From contig JBBQBI010000033.1 in NCBI GenBank assembly GCA_038363005.1, forward strand, positions 1 through 39,585: a stretch of DNA of 39,585 bases. Direction: 5' to 3'. Source of the DNA: JAKOWB01 sp038363005 (GTDB lineage: Bacteria; Pseudomonadota; Alphaproteobacteria; Kiloniellales; JACOMY01). The notes under the pieces were generated by a model. The model was given only the letters and a program-made list of their open reading frames with translations. It was not told the origin of the DNA and ran no database searches. Numbering within the stretch: position 1 is the stretch's first letter; each line of letters starts with the position of its first letter. The translations under genes and the position numbers were made by a program. Shown here piece after piece: positions 16,161-25,250 of this stretch.

Positions 16161-17375
16161 TCACAATAGGGCCGGATCCAAGGTGTAGAGGTCCTGCGCC
16201 CGGCCGACGCCGCGCAGGGCATAGCGCCCGACGGAGACCAGCTTCGCGCGCTCCTCGGGCGGCGCGGCGGCGGCGAAGGCCTCGGAGATCAGCAGGTGGC
16301 GGTCGACCGAGCGGCAGAGCGTGGCGACGCGGCTGACCTCGTTCACCGCGGCGCCGACCACGGTGAAGTCCAGCCGCTCCTCGCTGCCGATATTGCCGTA
16401 GTAGACGTCGCCGATGTGCAGGCCGAGGTAGAGCGCCGTGGCGGGCCGGTTCGCCGCGCGGCGCCGGGTCTTCAACGCCTTCAGGCGCTGGCGCAGGTCG
16501 GCCTCGGCGGCTAGCGCGGCGCGACAGGCTTCGGCCGGGTTGGGCGCGGTGAAGATCGCCAGGGTGCCGTCGCCCATCAGCTTCAGCACGTCGCCGCCGG
16601 CCTGGTGGATGGCGCCGATCGACGCTTCGGCATAGTCGTTCAGCAGCGGCATGATCTCCTCGGCTGGCGCGGTGTCGGTGATGCCGGTGTAGCCACGCAG
16701 GTCGGAGAACCACAGCACCGCGTTGATCCGCTCCGGCACGCCGCGCTGGATCAGGCCGCCCAGCACCCGCTGGCCGGGGTCGCGGCCCAGGTAGGTCTCC
16801 GCCAGGGTGGTGGCGATGCGGCCTAGCGCGGCGCACTTGATGGCCAATGCGATAGCCGGGAAGAGGCGGCGCAGCGCCGCCAGCTGCGCCTCCGTGAAGC
16901 CGGCCGCCTCGCGCGTCATCCAGTGCGAATAGGTGCAGTCCATGCCGCCCAGCGTGCCCTCGGCGGCGAAGCGGTGGGTCAGCGCCAGGTAGTCGCGGAT
17001 ACCCTGGTCGCGGAATTGGCCGAGAATCGGGAAGTCCGGCGTGGCCTCCGGCGCCAGGCGGCGGCGCAGCTCGTCGATGCCGTTCGTTTCCATGTGGAAG
17101 AAGGGGCTGCGCCGCCAGCTGGCCAGCGCCTCGCCCTCGGTGCTGCGGCCGTATTCGATCAGCGCCGACTCCTCGACGCCGTCGTTGCGCCAGCGGAAGG
17201 CGCGCCCCTCGTAGATCGGGTGCAGCGTGTCGATGAAGATATTGGCGCGGGTCAGCGGCAGGCCCAGCGCGCAGCAGCGCTCGCAGACCTTGCGCAAAAG
17301 CTCGGTCTCGGCGATCCCGGTCAGGCCGCGGGTCACCACCCAGGCGGCAAGTTCTTCGAGGTCCTGCTGCTGCAT
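16161..17375 (-). CDS. Class III adenylate/guanylate cyclase
   Basis: A 404-residue protein. The catalytic domain covers about residues 212-400 and has the metal-binding aspartates D225 (WFSDLRGYT) and D269 (KLMGDG), with K265 as the purine-contact lysine, and N345 and R349 (GAAVNEVSRV) as transition-state residues. All the canonical residues are present, so it should be active; the Lys favours ATP. The first 200 residues form an uncharacterised sensory region with no predicted membrane segment; it is found with cyclases in many Alphaproteobacteria. It sits 33 bp after the CDP-alcohol transferase gene. A cyclic-nucleotide-binding protein gene lies 11 kb away (28,278) and may be an output. Confidence 0.9.
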   Translation of the reverse strand: MQQQDLEELAAWVVTRGLTGIAETELLRKVCERCCALGLPLTRANIFIDTLHPIYEGRAFRWRNDGVEESALIEYGRSTEGEALASWRRSPFFHMETNGIDELRRRLAPEATPDFPILGQFRDQGIRDYLALTHRFAAEGTLGGMDCTYSHWMTREAAGFTEAQLAALRRLFPAIALAIKCAALGRIATTLAETYLGRDPGQRVLGGLIQRGVPERINAVLWFSDLRGYTGITDTAPAEEIMPLLNDYAEASIGAIHQAGGDVLKLMGDGTLAIFTAPNPAEACRAALAAEADLRQRLKALKTRRRAANRPATALYLGLHIGDVYYGNIGSEERLDFTVVGAAVNEVSRVATLCRSVDRHLLISEAFAAAAPPEERAKLVSVGRYALRGVGRAQDLYTLDPALL

Positions 17376-17408
17376 GGCGCCGATCTTGGCGCGGGCGGCG
17401 CCGGCTGG

Positions 17409-18035
17409 CTAGTTCAGCAGCTTGCGCCGGCGGATCGGCAGCCCGCGACGCCGACGCCAGGCGTGCCAGGCGCTGGGCACGTCATGTTCCCAGGCCGGCA
17501 GCAGCAGGGCGATGGCCAGGCAGTCGAGCTGCGCCACCAGGCCGACCGCCAGCAGCAGGTCGAAGGACCAGCCGGTGACACCGAGGGCCAGCAGCCTCGC
17601 CAGCGCCAGGGTCAGGACCAGGCCCCAGAGCTTGGCCGACCAGGCGTGGGTCGACATCTCGCGGCCAAAGCGGCGCCAGGCGACCAGGTAGATCAGCAGC
17701 TCCAGCCCCAGCAGCGCCGCCAAGGTTGGCCACTCGGACAGCACGGCGGCGGGGAACAGGTGCCAGCCGGCCCAGAGCGCCCCCAGCCAGAAGGCCAGGT
17801 CGGCCTGGCTGTCGAGGCGGCGCAGCGTGGCGGTGGCGACGCCAAGCTGCCGGGCGATGATGCCGTCGTAGACGTCGCTCAGCACGCCCAGCACCACCAG
17901 CATGGCCAGCCACTCCCCAGCCGCCGGCCCGCAGGCCAGCGCCAGGCCGACCAGCGCCGGCGCCAGCAGCAATCGGAACAGCACCAGCAGCAGGGGAATG
18001 CGCAGCAGCAGCGCGCGACCGAGGGTGAGGGCCAT
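17409..18035 (-). CDS. CDP-alcohol phosphatidyltransferase family membrane protein
   Basis: A 208-residue integral membrane protein with about five to six hydrophobic segments. The CDP-OH-P signature is readable as D54-VY-D57-G58-II-A61-R62, then D75 and D79. These Asp residues bind the metal and CDP-alcohol in phosphatidylglycerol-phosphate, phosphatidylserine and related synthases. The Gly expected four residues before D75 is Leu (L71), so this is a divergent subfamily whose acceptor alcohol cannot be named. A basic tail (RRRRGLPIRRRKLLN) probably lies in the cytoplasm. It is first in a minus-strand set with the cyclase and the C69-like gene. Confidence 0.78.
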   Translation of the reverse strand: MALTLGRALLLRIPLLLVLFRLLLAPALVGLALACGPAAGEWLAMLVVLGVLSDVYDGIIARQLGVATATLRRLDSQADLAFWLGALWAGWHLFPAAVLSEWPTLAALLGLELLIYLVAWRRFGREMSTHAWSAKLWGLVLTLALARLLALGVTGWSFDLLLAVGLVAQLDCLAIALLLPAWEHDVPSAWHAWRRRRGLPIRRRKLLN

Positions 18036-18223
18036 GGCAGGTCTCCCGTCCGTGGAGTGCCAAGGGGAGCGCTACTTTATGGAGAATTTGCGGCAGGGCA
18101 GCCACCCGCCGCGGCCTTGCCGGTGGAACCCGGCTGGCAGCCGTCGAATTGGGAGCAGAGCGGCCGTCGCGCCTGGGTCAGGATCGGGCCAACCCGTCCA
18201 CCCCACAGGTGAGTTCCCCTGCC

Positions 18224-20704
18224 ATGACCAAGGTCACCCCCGTCCTCAGTGGCGCCAGCCTCGACGCCAGCGCCGACGCCTTCCCGACCCACGCCCGCGC
18301 CGTCGTCATCGGCGGCGGGCTGGTCGGCTGCTCGGTGCTCTATCACCTGGCCAAGCTGGGCTGGAAGGACCTGGTGCTGCTGGAGCGCGACGAGCTGACC
18401 TCGGGCTCCACCTGGCACGCGGCGGCCGGCATCCACGGGCTGCACGACAACAACAACATCTCCAAGATCCAGTACTACACCATGAAGCTCTACAAGGAGC
18501 TGGAGGCGGAGACCGAACAGGGCTGCGGCATCTTCCAACCAGGCTCGCTCTACATGGCGCAGACCAAGGACCGCGAGCACCAGCTGCGCATCCAGGCGGC
18601 CAAGGCACGCTACTTCAAGGTCGAGTTCCACGAGCTGTCGATCAAGGAAGCCGCCGAGAAGCACCCGCTGGTCGACTTCGAGGGCATCCGCTGCGTGATG
18701 TTCGAGCCGGACGGCGGCAACGTCGATCCCTCAGGCGTGACCTATGCCTATGCCAAGGGCGCCAAGGCGCGCGGTGCCAAGATCATCCGCTTCACCCCGG
18801 TCACGGCGACGACGCAGCTGCCCGACGGCCGCTGGGACGTGGCCACGCCCAAGGGCACGATCCGCGCCGACGTGGTAGTGAACTGCGCCGGCCTCTGGGC
18901 GCGCGAGGTGGCCAAGCTGGCCGGCTTCGAGCTGCCGCTGATGACCATGGAGCATCAGTACTTCGTCACCGAGGAGATCCCGGAGATCGCCGCGCTGGGC
19001 CGCCGCCTGCCTTCGGTCGCCGACCGCGACGGCGAGTACTACCTGCGCCAGGAAGGCAAGGGCCTGCTGGTCGGCGCCTACGAGAAGGACGGCCGCTTCT
19101 GGATGGAGAACGGCACGCCGCTCGACTTCGGCCACGAGCTGCTGCCCGATGACCTGGACCGAATCTCCGACAACATCATGCGGGCCTGCGCCCGCATCCC
19201 GGCGCTGGCCAACGCCGGCATCAAGCGGGTAATCAACGGCCCGATGATCTGGTCGCCCGACAGCGCCGCGCTGTTCGGCCCTGTGCCGGAGCTGAAGAAC
19301 TACTACTGCTGCAACGGCATCATCCCAGGCTTCAGCCAGTCCGGCGGCCTTGGCCTGCTGCTGGCGCAGTGGATGGTCGAGGGCGAGCCGGAGCTCGACA
19401 TGTTCCCCTGGGACCTGGCGCGCTATGGCACCGCCTGGGCGACCAAGGCCTTCACCAAGGCCCGCGCGCTGGACTGCTACGCCAACCGCTTCAAGATCCA
19501 CTTCCCCTACGAGGAGCGCGAGGCCGGCCGGCCGATCCGCGTGCGCCCGGTCTACCAGCGGCAGAAGGAGAAGGGCGGCGTCTTCGGCCTCAACGCCGGC
19601 TGGGAGCACCCGCTGTGGTACGCCGGCGAGGGCGTGCCGGCAGTCGACGAGTACGGCTTCGAGCGGCAGTCCTGGTTCAAGCCCATCGCCGCGGAGTGCG
19701 CCGCGCTGCGCAGCGGCGTCGGCGTGCTCGACGTCTCGAACTACGCCAAGTACATCGTCGAGGGGCCGGGGGCGGGCGGCTGGCTCGACCGCGTCGTCGC
19801 CAACAAGGTGCCGACTGAGATCGGCCGCTCCTGCCTGACGCCGCTGATCGGCCTGCGCGGCGGCATCGCCGGCGACTTCACCATTACCAAGACCGGCGAG
19901 GACCAGTTCCTCATGGTCGGCTCGGCGCTGGCCGAGCGCTATCACGCACGCTTCTTCAACATGGTGGAGAAGCCAGCGGGCGTCACCATGCGCTCGGTCA
20001 CCGACTCCTGGACCGGCTTCAACGTCGCCGGGCCAAAGTCGCGCCAGCTGCTGCAGCGCCTGACCAACGAGGACCTGTCGAACGAGGCCTTCCCCTTCAT
20101 GCGTTCGCGCCGCATCGCGGTGGCCGGCATCGACGCCATCGCGTTGCGCGTCTCCTTCACCGGCGACCTGGGGTGGGAGCTCTATGTGCCCGAGCACGAC
20201 CAGCTCGCGCTCTATGATGCCGTCTTCAAGGCGGGCGAGGACCTGGGCGTGCGCCCGATCGGCGGGCGTTCCATGCTCTCGATGCGCGTGGAGAAGGGCT
20301 ACGGTTCCTGGAGCCGCGAATACTCGCCGGAATACTGGCCGCACGAGGTCGGGCTGGAGCGCCTGATCAAGCTCGACAAGCCGGAGTTCATCGGCCGCGA
20401 GGCCTACCTGAAGATCAAGGACCAGGCGCCGCGCGAGAAGCTGGTCTACCTGACGGTCGACGTCAGCACCGCCGACGCCGTGGGCGGCGAGCCGATCTTC
20501 ACGCCCGACGGCGAGCCGGTTGGGCGTGTCTCCTCCGGCGCCTATGGCCACTCGATCGGCCAGTCGGTGGCGCTGTCCTTCATCCGGACGCCCTATGTGC
20601 AGGATGGCGCGGAATTCGATGTCGCCATCCTGGGTAAGCCGCACCGCGCCAGGCTGCACGCCCAGCCGCTGTTCGACCCCAAGGGCCAGCGCCTGCGCGG
20701 ATAG
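18224..20704 (+). CDS. Dimethylglycine/sarcosine-dehydrogenase-type FAD oxidoreductase fused to a T-protein domain
   Basis: An 826-residue two-part enzyme. Residues about 25-405 form a DAO-type FAD domain with the dinucleotide motif VVIGGGLVG (28-36) and H65 in STWHAAAG, the position of the covalent FAD His in DMGDH and SARDH. Residues about 410-826 form a GcvT-like folate domain. Such enzymes oxidatively demethylate N-methyl glycines and hand the one-carbon unit to tetrahydrofolate. The exact amine (dimethylglycine, sarcosine or other) is not fixed by sequence. The ATG at 18,224 is preferred because FAD-domain similarity begins shortly after it; the 25 residues upstream in frame look like intergenic sequence. 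It diverges from the CDP-alcohol transferase gene. Confidence 0.9.
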   Translation: MTKVTPVLSGASLDASADAFPTHARAVVIGGGLVGCSVLYHLAKLGWKDLVLLERDELTSGSTWHAAAGIHGLHDNNNISKIQYYTMKLYKELEAETEQGCGIFQPGSLYMAQTKDREHQLRIQAAKARYFKVEFHELSIKEAAEKHPLVDFEGIRCVMFEPDGGNVDPSGVTYAYAKGAKARGAKIIRFTPVTATTQLPDGRWDVATPKGTIRADVVVNCAGLWAREVAKLAGFELPLMTMEHQYFVTEEIPEIAALGRRLPSVADRDGEYYLRQEGKGLLVGAYEKDGRFWMENGTPLDFGHELLPDDLDRISDNIMRACARIPALANAGIKRVINGPMIWSPDSAALFGPVPELKNYYCCNGIIPGFSQSGGLGLLLAQWMVEGEPELDMFPWDLARYGTAWATKAFTKARALDCYANRFKIHFPYEEREAGRPIRVRPVYQRQKEKGGVFGLNAGWEHPLWYAGEGVPAVDEYGFERQSWFKPIAAECAALRSGVGVLDVSNYAKYIVEGPGAGGWLDRVVANKVPTEIGRSCLTPLIGLRGGIAGDFTITKTGEDQFLMVGSALAERYHARFFNMVEKPAGVTMRSVTDSWTGFNVAGPKSRQLLQRLTNEDLSNEAFPFMRSRRIAVAGIDAIALRVSFTGDLGWELYVPEHDQLALYDAVFKAGEDLGVRPIGGRSMLSMRVEKGYGSWSREYSPEYWPHEVGLERLIKLDKPEFIGREAYLKIKDQAPREKLVYLTVDVSTADAVGGEPIFTPDGEPVGRVSSGAYGHSIGQSVALSFIRTPYVQDGAEFDVAILGKPHRARLHAQPLFDPKGQRLRG

Positions 20705-20865
20705 GAGATATTCAGCCGGCGATTGCGGGCTGAGGCGGGGGCTAATCTTTTCGTGGCGACCGCGCCGCGATTGGGCATACTGTTGTATTGCGCGCTGGCT
20801 TGGCCGCCGGGCCGCGCCGATGCCGGATTGCGCGAGTCGAGAGAGGGGGGCGGCTGTTACCCGCC

Positions 20866-22875
20866 ATGAGCAAGGTCAGCGACGCGAATCCCCCGTCACA
20901 GCCGTCGGACCTGTCTGACGAGTTGCCGGGCAGCGCCGCGCACTTTCGCCTGCTGTTCCAGAAGAATCCCAATCCCATGTGGCTCTACGACCGCAAGACG
21001 CTGGCCTTTATCGAGGTCAACGAAGCGATGCTCGAGCGCTATGGCTGGAGCGCTGAAGAGTTCGCCAGCATGACCCTGGTCGACATCCGGCCGCCGGAAG
21101 AGGTGCCGCGCCTGCTGCGCAGCCTGTCAGGCGCGCAATCGAGCCTGCACAAGGGTGAATGGCGGCACCGCACCAAGGACGGCAAGCCGCTGGACGTGAT
21201 GATCGCCAGCTATGCTGTCCAGTTGGGCGGCCGCGAGGCGGCGCTGGTGGTCGCGACCGATATCGGCAACCTGAAGCGCGCCGAGCGTGCCCTGCAGGAC
21301 AGCGAGGCGCGCCTGCGTCAGGCGCAGCGCTTGGCGAGTATCGGCGACTGGGTCTGGTGGCCAGCGGCGGTGCAGACGGACTGGCAGAATGGCATTTCGG
21401 AATATTCCGAAGAGGCCGCGGCGCTCTTTGGAGTCTCGCCACAAGAGATGGCGGGCGACACCAATAACTACCTGGCGCGCTTCGTCCATCCCGACGACCG
21501 GGACAAGGCGGCGGCGATCTTCGGCGATCTCGTGCAGCCGAGCAGCGACGGCTACAAAGTGAAGTATCGCATCCTGCGCGCCGACGGGGCGGTGCGCACG
21601 ATCCAGGAGATTGCCGAGAACGTCTTCGAGCGCGACGGCTCGCTGCGGCTGACCCGCGGCACCATCCAGGATATCACCGAGCAGGAGCTGCTGGAGGCGC
21701 AGCTGCACCAGGCGCAGAAGATGGAGGCACTAGGCAAGCTGACCGGCGGCGTGGCGCACGACTTCAACAACCTGCTGACCGTGATCATGGGCAACGTCGA
21801 GATGATGCGCGAGCAGCTGACGGCGGACCGCCCCGAACTGGCGGCTCTGGGCGAGGTGGCACTGACCGCCGCGCAGCGGGCCGCGGCATTGACCACGCGG
21901 CTGCTGAGCTTCGCCCGGCAGACCGTGCTGCAGGCCGAAAGCATCGACCTGACACGGCTCAGCGGCGAGATCGAGCCGCTGCTGCGCCAGATTCTAGGCC
22001 CGCAGCAGGAGCTAGTCATCCGACTGGCGCCTGACTTGCCGCCGGTGCTGGCCGATCGCAGCCAGCTGGAGAATGCGATCATCAACCTGGTGGTCAATGC
22101 CCGCGATGCCATGACCGACGGTGGCCGGCTGTGTATCGAGGCGCGGCGCTTCGACACCGACAGCGGCGATACCGCCAATCTGCCCGACGTGCGGCCCGGC
22201 AACTACGTGCGCTTGGCGGTGGCTGACAACGGTGCCGGCATGTCCCGCGAGGTGACCGAACGGGCTTTTGAGCCCTTCTTCTCGACCAAGGGCCTGGGCA
22301 AGGGCAGTGGCCTGGGTCTCAGCATGGTTTATGGCTTCGTCAGGCAGTCCGGTGGCTTTGCCGCGATCGACAGCGCGCTGGGGCAAGGCACCACCGTCTC
22401 GCTCTATCTGCCCGTGGCGCAGCCGGTGGTGGAGACGGCGCTGGCGGCGCAGCCGGTGGCGGCGCCGGCGGCCGAAGGAAAGGTTGTGCTGTTGGTAGAG
22501 GACGACCCAGGCATCCGGCGCCTGGCATTGTCGCAGCTCGACCGCCTGGGCTATCGCACGCTGGAGGCCGCGAACGGACAGGCTGCGGAGGCTATCCTGC
22601 GCGGATCGGAGCATATCGACCTGCTGTTCAGCGATGTCGTCATGCCAGGCGGGCAGGGCGGGCTTGAGCTGGCGCGGCTAGCGACCGCCTTGCGGCCGGC
22701 GCTAAAGTGCCTGCTGATGTCCGGCTATGCCGATGATGCCTTCGCCAGCGATACCGCCGGCGCCGCGACGCTGCCGTTCCTGGCCAAGCCTTTCCGGCGC
22801 CAGGAATTGGCTGCGGCGGTGCGCGCGGCGCTCGTCGGCCCGACACCTGACGGCCTGTCGCCGCCGGGGACCTGA
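20866..22875 (+). CDS. PAS-PAS hybrid histidine kinase with C-terminal receiver domain
   Basis: A 669-residue soluble sensor kinase. It has two PAS regions (about residues 25-150 and 158-280), a HisKA segment with phosphoacceptor H298 in GGVAHDFNNLL, an HATPase domain (N-box INLVVNARDAM, G1 ADNGAGM, GSGLGLSMV), and a receiver (about 545-660) with D590 in FSDVVMPGG and Lys in LAKPF. No membrane segment is seen, so it senses a cytoplasmic signal. The internal receiver suggests a phosphorelay or autoregulatory role. No separate response regulator is adjacent. It ends 14 bp before the dddP homologue on the same strand, implying joint transcription. The ATG at 20,866 is chosen; a purine-rich GAGAGGGGGG lies 15 bases upstream. 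Confidence 0.9.
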   Translation: MSKVSDANPPSQPSDLSDELPGSAAHFRLLFQKNPNPMWLYDRKTLAFIEVNEAMLERYGWSAEEFASMTLVDIRPPEEVPRLLRSLSGAQSSLHKGEWRHRTKDGKPLDVMIASYAVQLGGREAALVVATDIGNLKRAERALQDSEARLRQAQRLASIGDWVWWPAAVQTDWQNGISEYSEEAAALFGVSPQEMAGDTNNYLARFVHPDDRDKAAAIFGDLVQPSSDGYKVKYRILRADGAVRTIQEIAENVFERDGSLRLTRGTIQDITEQELLEAQLHQAQKMEALGKLTGGVAHDFNNLLTVIMGNVEMMREQLTADRPELAALGEVALTAAQRAAALTTRLLSFARQTVLQAESIDLTRLSGEIEPLLRQILGPQQELVIRLAPDLPPVLADRSQLENAIINLVVNARDAMTDGGRLCIEARRFDTDSGDTANLPDVRPGNYVRLAVADNGAGMSREVTERAFEPFFSTKGLGKGSGLGLSMVYGFVRQSGGFAAIDSALGQGTTVSLYLPVAQPVVETALAAQPVAAPAAEGKVVLLVEDDPGIRRLALSQLDRLGYRTLEAANGQAAEAILRGSEHIDLLFSDVVMPGGQGGLELARLATALRPALKCLLMSGYADDAFASDTAGAATLPFLAKPFRRQELAAAVRAALVGPTPDGLSPPGT

Positions 22876-22889
22876 GGAGCCCTTCGCCC

Positions 22890-24209
22890 ATGCCTGATAC
22901 CCGCCACGTCGGCTACCAGCCGAAGATCAACCCTGGCCAGCGCCCGGACAATACGCCCGACGACGATGACCGGGTGGAGATCGGACCTACCGCCCTGGCG
23001 TTTCGCGAATGGGCGGCGGCGGGGATCGAGTGCCCCGACCTGCAGGCGCTGCGGCGCTTCCGCCTGGACCGCCTGGTGGCACAGCTCCGCCAGCGCGACC
23101 TGGCCGGCGTGCTGCTGTTCGACCCGCTGTCGGTGCGCTATGCCACCGACACCAGCAACATGCAGGTCTGGTGCACGCACAATCCCTGCCGCGCCTGCCT
23201 GGTATTGGCCGACGGCCATATGGTGCTGTGGGAATATTCCGGCCTGAAGTACATGTCGGCCTACAACCCGCTGATCAGCGAGGTCCGGGGCGGCGCCTCC
23301 TTCTTCTACTTCGCCACCGGCGCCCGTACCGAGGAGAAGGCCGAGGCCTTCGCCCGGCAGATCGACGAGCTGGTGCGCGGCCACGCCGGCGCCAACCGCC
23401 GCCTGGCGGTGGACAAGATCCAGATTGCCGGGCTGCGCGCGCTTGACCACCTCGGCCTCGTGGTGGAGGACGGCGAGGAGCTGCTGGAGAAGACCCGGGC
23501 GATCAAGGGGCCGGACGAGATCAAGGCGATGCGCTGCGCGCTCTGGGCCTGCGAGGCCGCCATTGCCGAGATGCGGCTGACGGCGGTGCCCGGCGTCACC
23601 GAGAACGACGTCTGGGCCGAGCTGCACAAGGGCAACATCCGGCGCGGCGGCGAATGGATCGAGACCCGCATCCTGGCGTCGGGTCCGCGCACCAATCCCT
23701 GGTTCCAGGAATGCGGCCCGCGGGTGCTGAAGAACAACGAGATCCTGTCCTTCGATACCGACCTGATCGGCTGCTACGGCATGTGCGCCGACATCTCGCG
23801 CGCCTGGTTCATCGGCGATGGCCAACCGACCCAGCGGCAGCGCGACATGCACGCCGTGGCGCTGGACCAGTTGCGCTACAACATGGCGCAAATCCGCCCT
23901 GGCATCAGCTTCAAGGAACTCAGCCAGGCCTGCCGCCCGCTGCCCGAGGCCTATGTGGCGCAGCGTTATGGCTCGCCGTTCCACGGCGTCGGCCTGTGCG
24001 ACGAATGGCCGGCGATCAAGTACGCCGTCGACTGGGAACAGCGCGGCTACGACGGCGTGGTGGAGCCCGGCATGATGCTCTGCGTCGAGGCCTATATCGG
24101 CGAGGTCGGCGGTCCCGACGGCTTGAAGCTGGAGGACCAGGTGCTGGTGACGGAAGACGGGGTCGAGAACATGACGCACTGCCCCTTCGATCCGCTGCTG
24201 CTGGGCTAG
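22890..24209 (+). CDS. dddP: DMSP lyase DddP homologue (M24 peptidase fold)
   Basis: A 439-residue protein of the M24 (creatinase/prolidase) fold. The metal and catalytic residues D289, D291, D301, H365, D371, E400 and E415 are all present. From memory, Roseovarius/Ruegeria DddP has D295, D297, D307, H371, D377, E406 and E421: every position is offset by exactly six. The N-terminal block NTPDDDDRVEIGPTALAF and GGEWIETRILASGPRTNPWF also match DddP, as does FHGVGLCDEWP. DddP cleaves dimethylsulfoniopropionate to dimethyl sulfide and acrylate, with D377 as the proposed base. The substrate here is inferred from similarity. The start follows GAGGAG, and the gene is 14 bp after the hybrid kinase gene. 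Confidence 0.85.
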   Translation: MPDTRHVGYQPKINPGQRPDNTPDDDDRVEIGPTALAFREWAAAGIECPDLQALRRFRLDRLVAQLRQRDLAGVLLFDPLSVRYATDTSNMQVWCTHNPCRACLVLADGHMVLWEYSGLKYMSAYNPLISEVRGGASFFYFATGARTEEKAEAFARQIDELVRGHAGANRRLAVDKIQIAGLRALDHLGLVVEDGEELLEKTRAIKGPDEIKAMRCALWACEAAIAEMRLTAVPGVTENDVWAELHKGNIRRGGEWIETRILASGPRTNPWFQECGPRVLKNNEILSFDTDLIGCYGMCADISRAWFIGDGQPTQRQRDMHAVALDQLRYNMAQIRPGISFKELSQACRPLPEAYVAQRYGSPFHGVGLCDEWPAIKYAVDWEQRGYDGVVEPGMMLCVEAYIGEVGGPDGLKLEDQVLVTEDGVENMTHCPFDPLLLG

Positions 24210-24213
24210 GTGA

Positions 24214-24229
24214 CCCCGCGCGCGCGGGG
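24214..24229 (+). terminator. GC hairpin after dddP
   Basis: CCCCGCGCGCGCGGGG is a perfect 16-base palindrome beginning 5 bases after the dddP stop. It can fold into a short CCCCGC stem with a 4-base loop. No T-run follows, so it is a weak terminator call. Confidence 0.35.
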
Positions 24230-24384
24230 GGCTTCACACGCTTTGCGCCGGCCGGCGACTATCTCTAGGATCGTCCCGCGCCGGGCAACGTCCCGGTGCG
24301 ACAGTGATACCAAGGGGCGGAGCCGCGCAGCGGCAAGGCCGCCCGCAGCGGAGAGGGGTCCAGGACAGATCATGAGGATTCAAC

Positions 24385-25242
24385 ATGCGGTATGAAGCGC
24401 CGGAGACGCTGGACGCGGCCGTCAGCCTGCTGGTGCGGGCCGGTGGCGCGACCAAGGTGCTGGCCGGTGGGACCGACCTGCTGGTGCAGATGAAGGCCGG
24501 CACGCAGGAGCCCGACCTGATCGTCGACATCAAGCGCATCCCCGAGATGCGGCAAATCACTGCCGAAAAGGGCGGCTTCCGTATCGGCGCCGCCGTGCCC
24601 TCGGCCGAGCTGGGCGAGCACAAGGCGCTGGTCGCCGCCTGGCCCGGCGTGGTGGAGGCCGCGCGCCTCATCGGCTCGACCCAGGTGCAGGGCCGCGCCA
24701 CCATCGTCGGCAACCTGTGCAACGCCTCGCCGGCCGCCGATTCGGTGCCGGCCATGATGGCGGCCGATGCCGTGGCCCGCATCGTCGGGCCGAACGGCAC
24801 CCGCGAGGTGCCGGTGGGCGAGATCGCCACGGCGCCGGGCAAGACCACCCTGGCCAAGGGCGAGCTGGTGGCTTCGGTCTTCCTGCCGGCCCGCCCGGCA
24901 CATGCTGGCGACGCCTACCTGCGCTTCATCCCGCGTACCGAGATGGACATCGCGGTGGTGAGCTGCGGCATCAGCCTGGCACTCGACGGCGGCAAGGTCG
25001 CCAGCGCCCGTGTGGCGCTGGGCGCGGTTGCCGCCCGCGCGCTGCTGGTGGAAGAAGCCGCCAAGGCCATCCTCGGCTCCAGCTTGGACGAGGCGGCGCT
25101 GGACCGCCTGGCGGCGGCCTGCTCGGCCGCGGCCAAGCCGATCGACGACAAGCGCGGGACCAAGGCGTTCCGCATCCAGGTTGCCGGCGTGCTCGCGCGC
25201 CGTGCCGCCGGCATCGCGCTGAAGCGCGCCCAGGCGAAGTGA
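24385..25242 (+). CDS. FAD-binding subunit of a molybdenum hydroxylase (CoxM-type)
   Basis: A 285-residue protein of the xanthine dehydrogenase/CO dehydrogenase medium-subunit family. FAD-binding segments include KVLAGGTDLLVQ (residues about 25-36), TVGNLCNASPAADSVP-like text (TIVGNLCNASPAADS at about 107-121) and a C-terminal CODH_C-type domain (about 178-280). It passes electrons from the 2Fe-2S subunit to an acceptor. GAGG at 24,374-24,377 precedes the ATG. It is first in the plus-strand operon with the Fe-S and Mo subunit genes. Confidence 0.9.
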   Translation: MRYEAPETLDAAVSLLVRAGGATKVLAGGTDLLVQMKAGTQEPDLIVDIKRIPEMRQITAEKGGFRIGAAVPSAELGEHKALVAAWPGVVEAARLIGSTQVQGRATIVGNLCNASPAADSVPAMMAADAVARIVGPNGTREVPVGEIATAPGKTTLAKGELVASVFLPARPAHAGDAYLRFIPRTEMDIAVVSCGISLALDGGKVASARVALGAVAARALLVEEAAKAILGSSLDEAALDRLAAACSAAAKPIDDKRGTKAFRIQVAGVLARRAAGIALKRAQAK

Positions 25243-25250
25243 GGTCATCC

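Noticed and set aside
18149..18223. A 25-residue N-terminal extension of the FAD/T-protein enzyme
   Set aside because: Similarity begins after the ATG at 18,224 and the extension resembles intergenic sequence.
22890..24209. Ordinary Xaa-Pro dipeptidase or creatinase
   Set aside because: DddP-specific blocks (NTPDDDDRVEIGPT, GVGLCDEWP) and the full residue offset favour DddP; the M24 fold alone would not.
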